A stretch of DNA of 64,000 nt from positions 4,354,501 to 4,418,500 of the forward strand of contig NZ_CP081869.1 of NCBI RefSeq assembly GCF_019797865.1, given 5' to 3'. Positions 62,295-64,000 of the stretch are shown piece after piece. This DNA is from Chenggangzhangella methanolivorans. Its GTDB lineage: Bacteria; Pseudomonadota; Alphaproteobacteria; Rhizobiales; Methylopilaceae. How positions within the stretch are numbered: position 1 is the first letter of the stretch; each line of letters begins with the position of its first letter. The position numbers and the translations under genes are program-made. The notes beneath the pieces were generated by a model. The model was not told where the DNA came from and searched no databases. It saw only the letters and a list, made by a program, of their open reading frames with translations.

Positions 62295-63215
62295 ATGAGT
62301 TCCTTGCCGCGCGTCGCCTTTCTCGGAACCGGCCTGATGGGGTCGCAGATGGCCCGGCGGCTCATCGGCGCAGGCTATCCGGTCACGGTCTGGAACCGCA
62401 GCCGCGCCAAGGCCGAGCCGCTTGGCGGGGAGGGCGCGGTGGTGGCGGACGGCGCGGCGGAGGCGGTGGCGGACGCCGCCATCGTCATCACCATGCTGAC
62501 CGACGGCCCGGCGGTCACCGACACGCTGTTCGGCGCGGCCCGCGTCGCCGAGTCGCTCGCGCCCGGCGCGCTCGTGATCGACATGAGCTCGATCTCGCCT
62601 GCGACCGCGCGCGACCACGCCCAGCGGCTCGCCGCCCACGGCAGGCGCCACATCGACGCCCCGGTGTCGGGCGGCGTCAGCGGCGCGGCGGCGGGCTCGC
62701 TCGCCATCATGGCGGGCTGCGACGAGACCGACTTCGCCGAGGCCCTTCCGGCGTTTGCGCCGATGGGACGCGCGACCCGGGTCGGGCCCTCGGGCGCGGG
62801 GCAGCTTTCGAAGCTCGCCAATCAGGTAATCGTTGGCGTCACCATCGGCGCGGTGGCGGAGGCGCTGCTGCTGGCGGCCGCCGGCGGGGCCGATCCCGCG
62901 GCGGTGCGCGACGCGATCCGCGGGGGCTTTGCCGAAAGCCGCATCCTCGACGAGCACGGACGCCGCATGCTGGAGCGCAATTTTCTGCCCGGCGGCAAGG
63001 TGCGAACCCACATCAAGGATCTCGACACCGCGCTCGCCGAGGCGCTCGACTCCGGCGTCACCCTGCCGCTCACCCAGAACGCCCGCGACCGCTTCGCCTT
63101 CGTGCGCGACGCCATGGGAGGCGGCGGCTACGACCACACCGCGCTGCTGCTCCAGCTCGAGGAGGCGGCCAACGGCGCAAGGGTCGGCGAAGGAAAGGAT
63201 CAGCTGCCCGGATGA
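62295..63215 (+). CDS. NAD(P)-dependent oxidoreductase of the 3-hydroxyisobutyrate dehydrogenase type
   Basis: The intact 306-residue enzyme starts MSSLPRVAFLGTGLMGSQMA with a Rossmann dinucleotide motif (GTGLMG). It has VIDMSSISPATARDHAQRL, the substrate-binding DAPVSGGVSGAAAGSLAIMA, the catalytic Lys in GAGQLSKLANQVIVGV, and the C-terminal NFLPGGKVRTHIKDLDTALA. Relatives are 3-hydroxyisobutyrate, tartronate-semialdehyde and glyoxylate/succinic-semialdehyde reductases. The motif set fits tartronate-semialdehyde-like beta-hydroxyacid dehydrogenases, but substrate is uncertain. Start at 62295 matches the family; the frame upstream is short. Confidence 0.9.
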   Translation: MSSLPRVAFLGTGLMGSQMARRLIGAGYPVTVWNRSRAKAEPLGGEGAVVADGAAEAVADAAIVITMLTDGPAVTDTLFGAARVAESLAPGALVIDMSSISPATARDHAQRLAAHGRRHIDAPVSGGVSGAAAGSLAIMAGCDETDFAEALPAFAPMGRATRVGPSGAGQLSKLANQVIVGVTIGAVAEALLLAAAGGADPAAVRDAIRGGFAESRILDEHGRRMLERNFLPGGKVRTHIKDLDTALAEALDSGVTLPLTQNARDRFAFVRDAMGGGGYDHTALLLQLEEAANGARVGEGKDQLPG

Positions 63216-63315
63216 CAGACTCCGCGGCGGGCGGCCTCCTGACCGAAGGTTGTTCCAGTTCGGCCCGGCTTTCCGCGACGGTCGAAAATGGCCGTTAAGA
63301 CTTGCGGGGTACCTC

Positions 63316-64000
63316 ATGACCGGGCGCCGGCGTTGGGCGCCGATGCGGGGGGCGGTCGTCATGGCGGTTTCGGGCATGTCTTCGGTCGGAATGCGCGCGC
63401 TCTGCCTTGCGGCGGCGCTCGGCCTGGGCGGCGCCGGCGCGGCCCAGGCCGGCTCGGTCCGCGACATCGTGCGGATGAACGCCGAACGGCTCGTCACGTC
63501 GGGGCAGGCGCCCGGCGTCGCGGTCGCGGTGATCGAGGGCGACAAGGCTCCGAAGTTCTTCACATTCGGCGAGGCCACGATCGCCGTCGGGGACGCTCCG
63601 GCGGTCCCGTTCGGGCCGAACATGCTGTTCGACCTCGCCTCCATGACCAAGGTCTTCACCACCAATCTGCTCGGCCAGCGGGTCGCCTCTGGCGCGCTCG
63701 AGCTCAACCAGCAGCTTGCGGACTTCTCGGCTCAGACCGGGCCGCTCCAGCCGAAGGCGGGCCGGATCAGGCTCAAGGATCTCGGCGCCTTCACCGCCGG
63801 GCTCTCCAACCAGCCTCCGGTCTGCATCAACGGCGACGCTCAGGGCTGCATGCCGTCCGACCGGCCGAGCTATTCGGCCTACACGGCGGCCGAACTGGCC
63901 AGTTATCTCCAGACCGCCGTCCCGATGGATTTCTCGAAGTGGCCCTACGAGGCGGCCAAGCGCCTTCCCGCGCCGTATCTCTATTCCAACATCAGCGTGG
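63316..64000 (+). CDS. serine hydrolase (class C beta-lactamase / EstB-like), cut by window end
   Basis: The ORF is open to the right edge, so only about 228 residues are seen. A signal-like region (MRALCLAAALGLGGAGAAQA) precedes DIVRMNAERLVTSGQAPGVA, the nucleophile SxxK in FDLASMTKVFTTNLLG and, just before the edge, YLYSNIS matching the Y-x-N motif. These are the first two of the three class C motifs. The family includes beta-lactamases, D-Ala-D-Ala carboxypeptidases and esterases, with a periplasmic location. It starts 100 bp after the oxidoreductase gene; upstream ATG codons give alternative starts. Confidence 0.8.
   Translation, partial: MTGRRRWAPMRGAVVMAVSGMSSVGMRALCLAAALGLGGAGAAQAGSVRDIVRMNAERLVTSGQAPGVAVAVIEGDKAPKFFTFGEATIAVGDAPAVPFGPNMLFDLASMTKVFTTNLLGQRVASGALELNQQLADFSAQTGPLQPKAGRIRLKDLGAFTAGLSNQPPVCINGDAQGCMPSDRPSYSAYTAAELASYLQTAVPMDFSKWPYEAAKRLPAPYLYSNISV

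Overview
The window is GC-rich, gene-dense chromosomal DNA from an alphaproteobacterium, most likely a member of the Hyphomicrobiales (Rhizobiales). The gene content points that way: UvrB with a long N-terminal extension, a small Usg-family protein, a DUF6867-type membrane protein inside a liv operon, an EgtB-EgtD pair, MeaB, an XdhC gene coupled to a MobA-type fusion, and a [4Fe-4S] photolyase-like protein beside a DUF2256 gene. MeaB would suit an organism using the ethylmalonyl-CoA pathway, as many facultative methylotrophs do, but no methylotrophy gene is visible and the genus cannot be fixed. I recognised no tRNA, rRNA, CRISPR array, transposase or phage gene.

About half of the genes, including housekeeping ones (uvrB, ppdK, murI, liv genes), change reading frame one to five times while the amino-acid sequence stays conserved on both sides. 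I read these as single-base errors in the assembly, not real decay, and give each gene its full reconstructed extent.

Layout. 0-6 kb, minus strand: a PanB-like protein with altered metal ligands, an unknown membrane protein, an MmeI-like restriction-modification enzyme running off the left edge, and an LprI-type secreted protein. 6-12 kb: alpha/beta hydrolase coupled to uvrB, a DUF808 protein, an aldo/keto reductase and a small basic-tailed protein. 12.2-13.9 kb: gene-poor. 13.9-24.5 kb: Tat-exported sulfatase, AI-2E-type transporter, msrB, an ArsR/SRPBCC pair with paired palindromic operators, a diguanylate cyclase, a PQQ-type sugar dehydrogenase, a polysaccharide deacetylase, an Nramp transporter with a strong upstream palindrome, and a sulfotransferase. 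24.6-35.8 kb, plus strand: ppdK, the ergothioneine genes egtB-egtD, a secreted protein, meaB, a SleB-type hydrolase, a P1 peptidase, murI and a GNAT enzyme. 35.8-43.1 kb, minus strand: a methionine-cycle cluster of Tam-type methyltransferase, MOSC protein, ArsR-methyltransferase fusion, metF and metH split into two ORFs. 43.1-52 kb: ettA, ccdA, a YcxB-like protein and a complete liv branched-chain amino-acid ABC operon. 52-56 kb: a class D beta-lactamase-like protein lacking its catalytic residues, XdhC and a molybdopterin-domain/MobA-like fusion. 56-64 kb: DUF2256, FeS photolyase, DUF488, Usg, a GH3 glucosidase, a 3-hydroxyisobutyrate-dehydrogenase-type oxidoreductase and the start of a serine hydrolase.

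Two dispersed palindromic repeat families are present. Family A (four copies) fills four convergent intergenic gaps. Family B (three copies) lies in tandem or divergent gaps.
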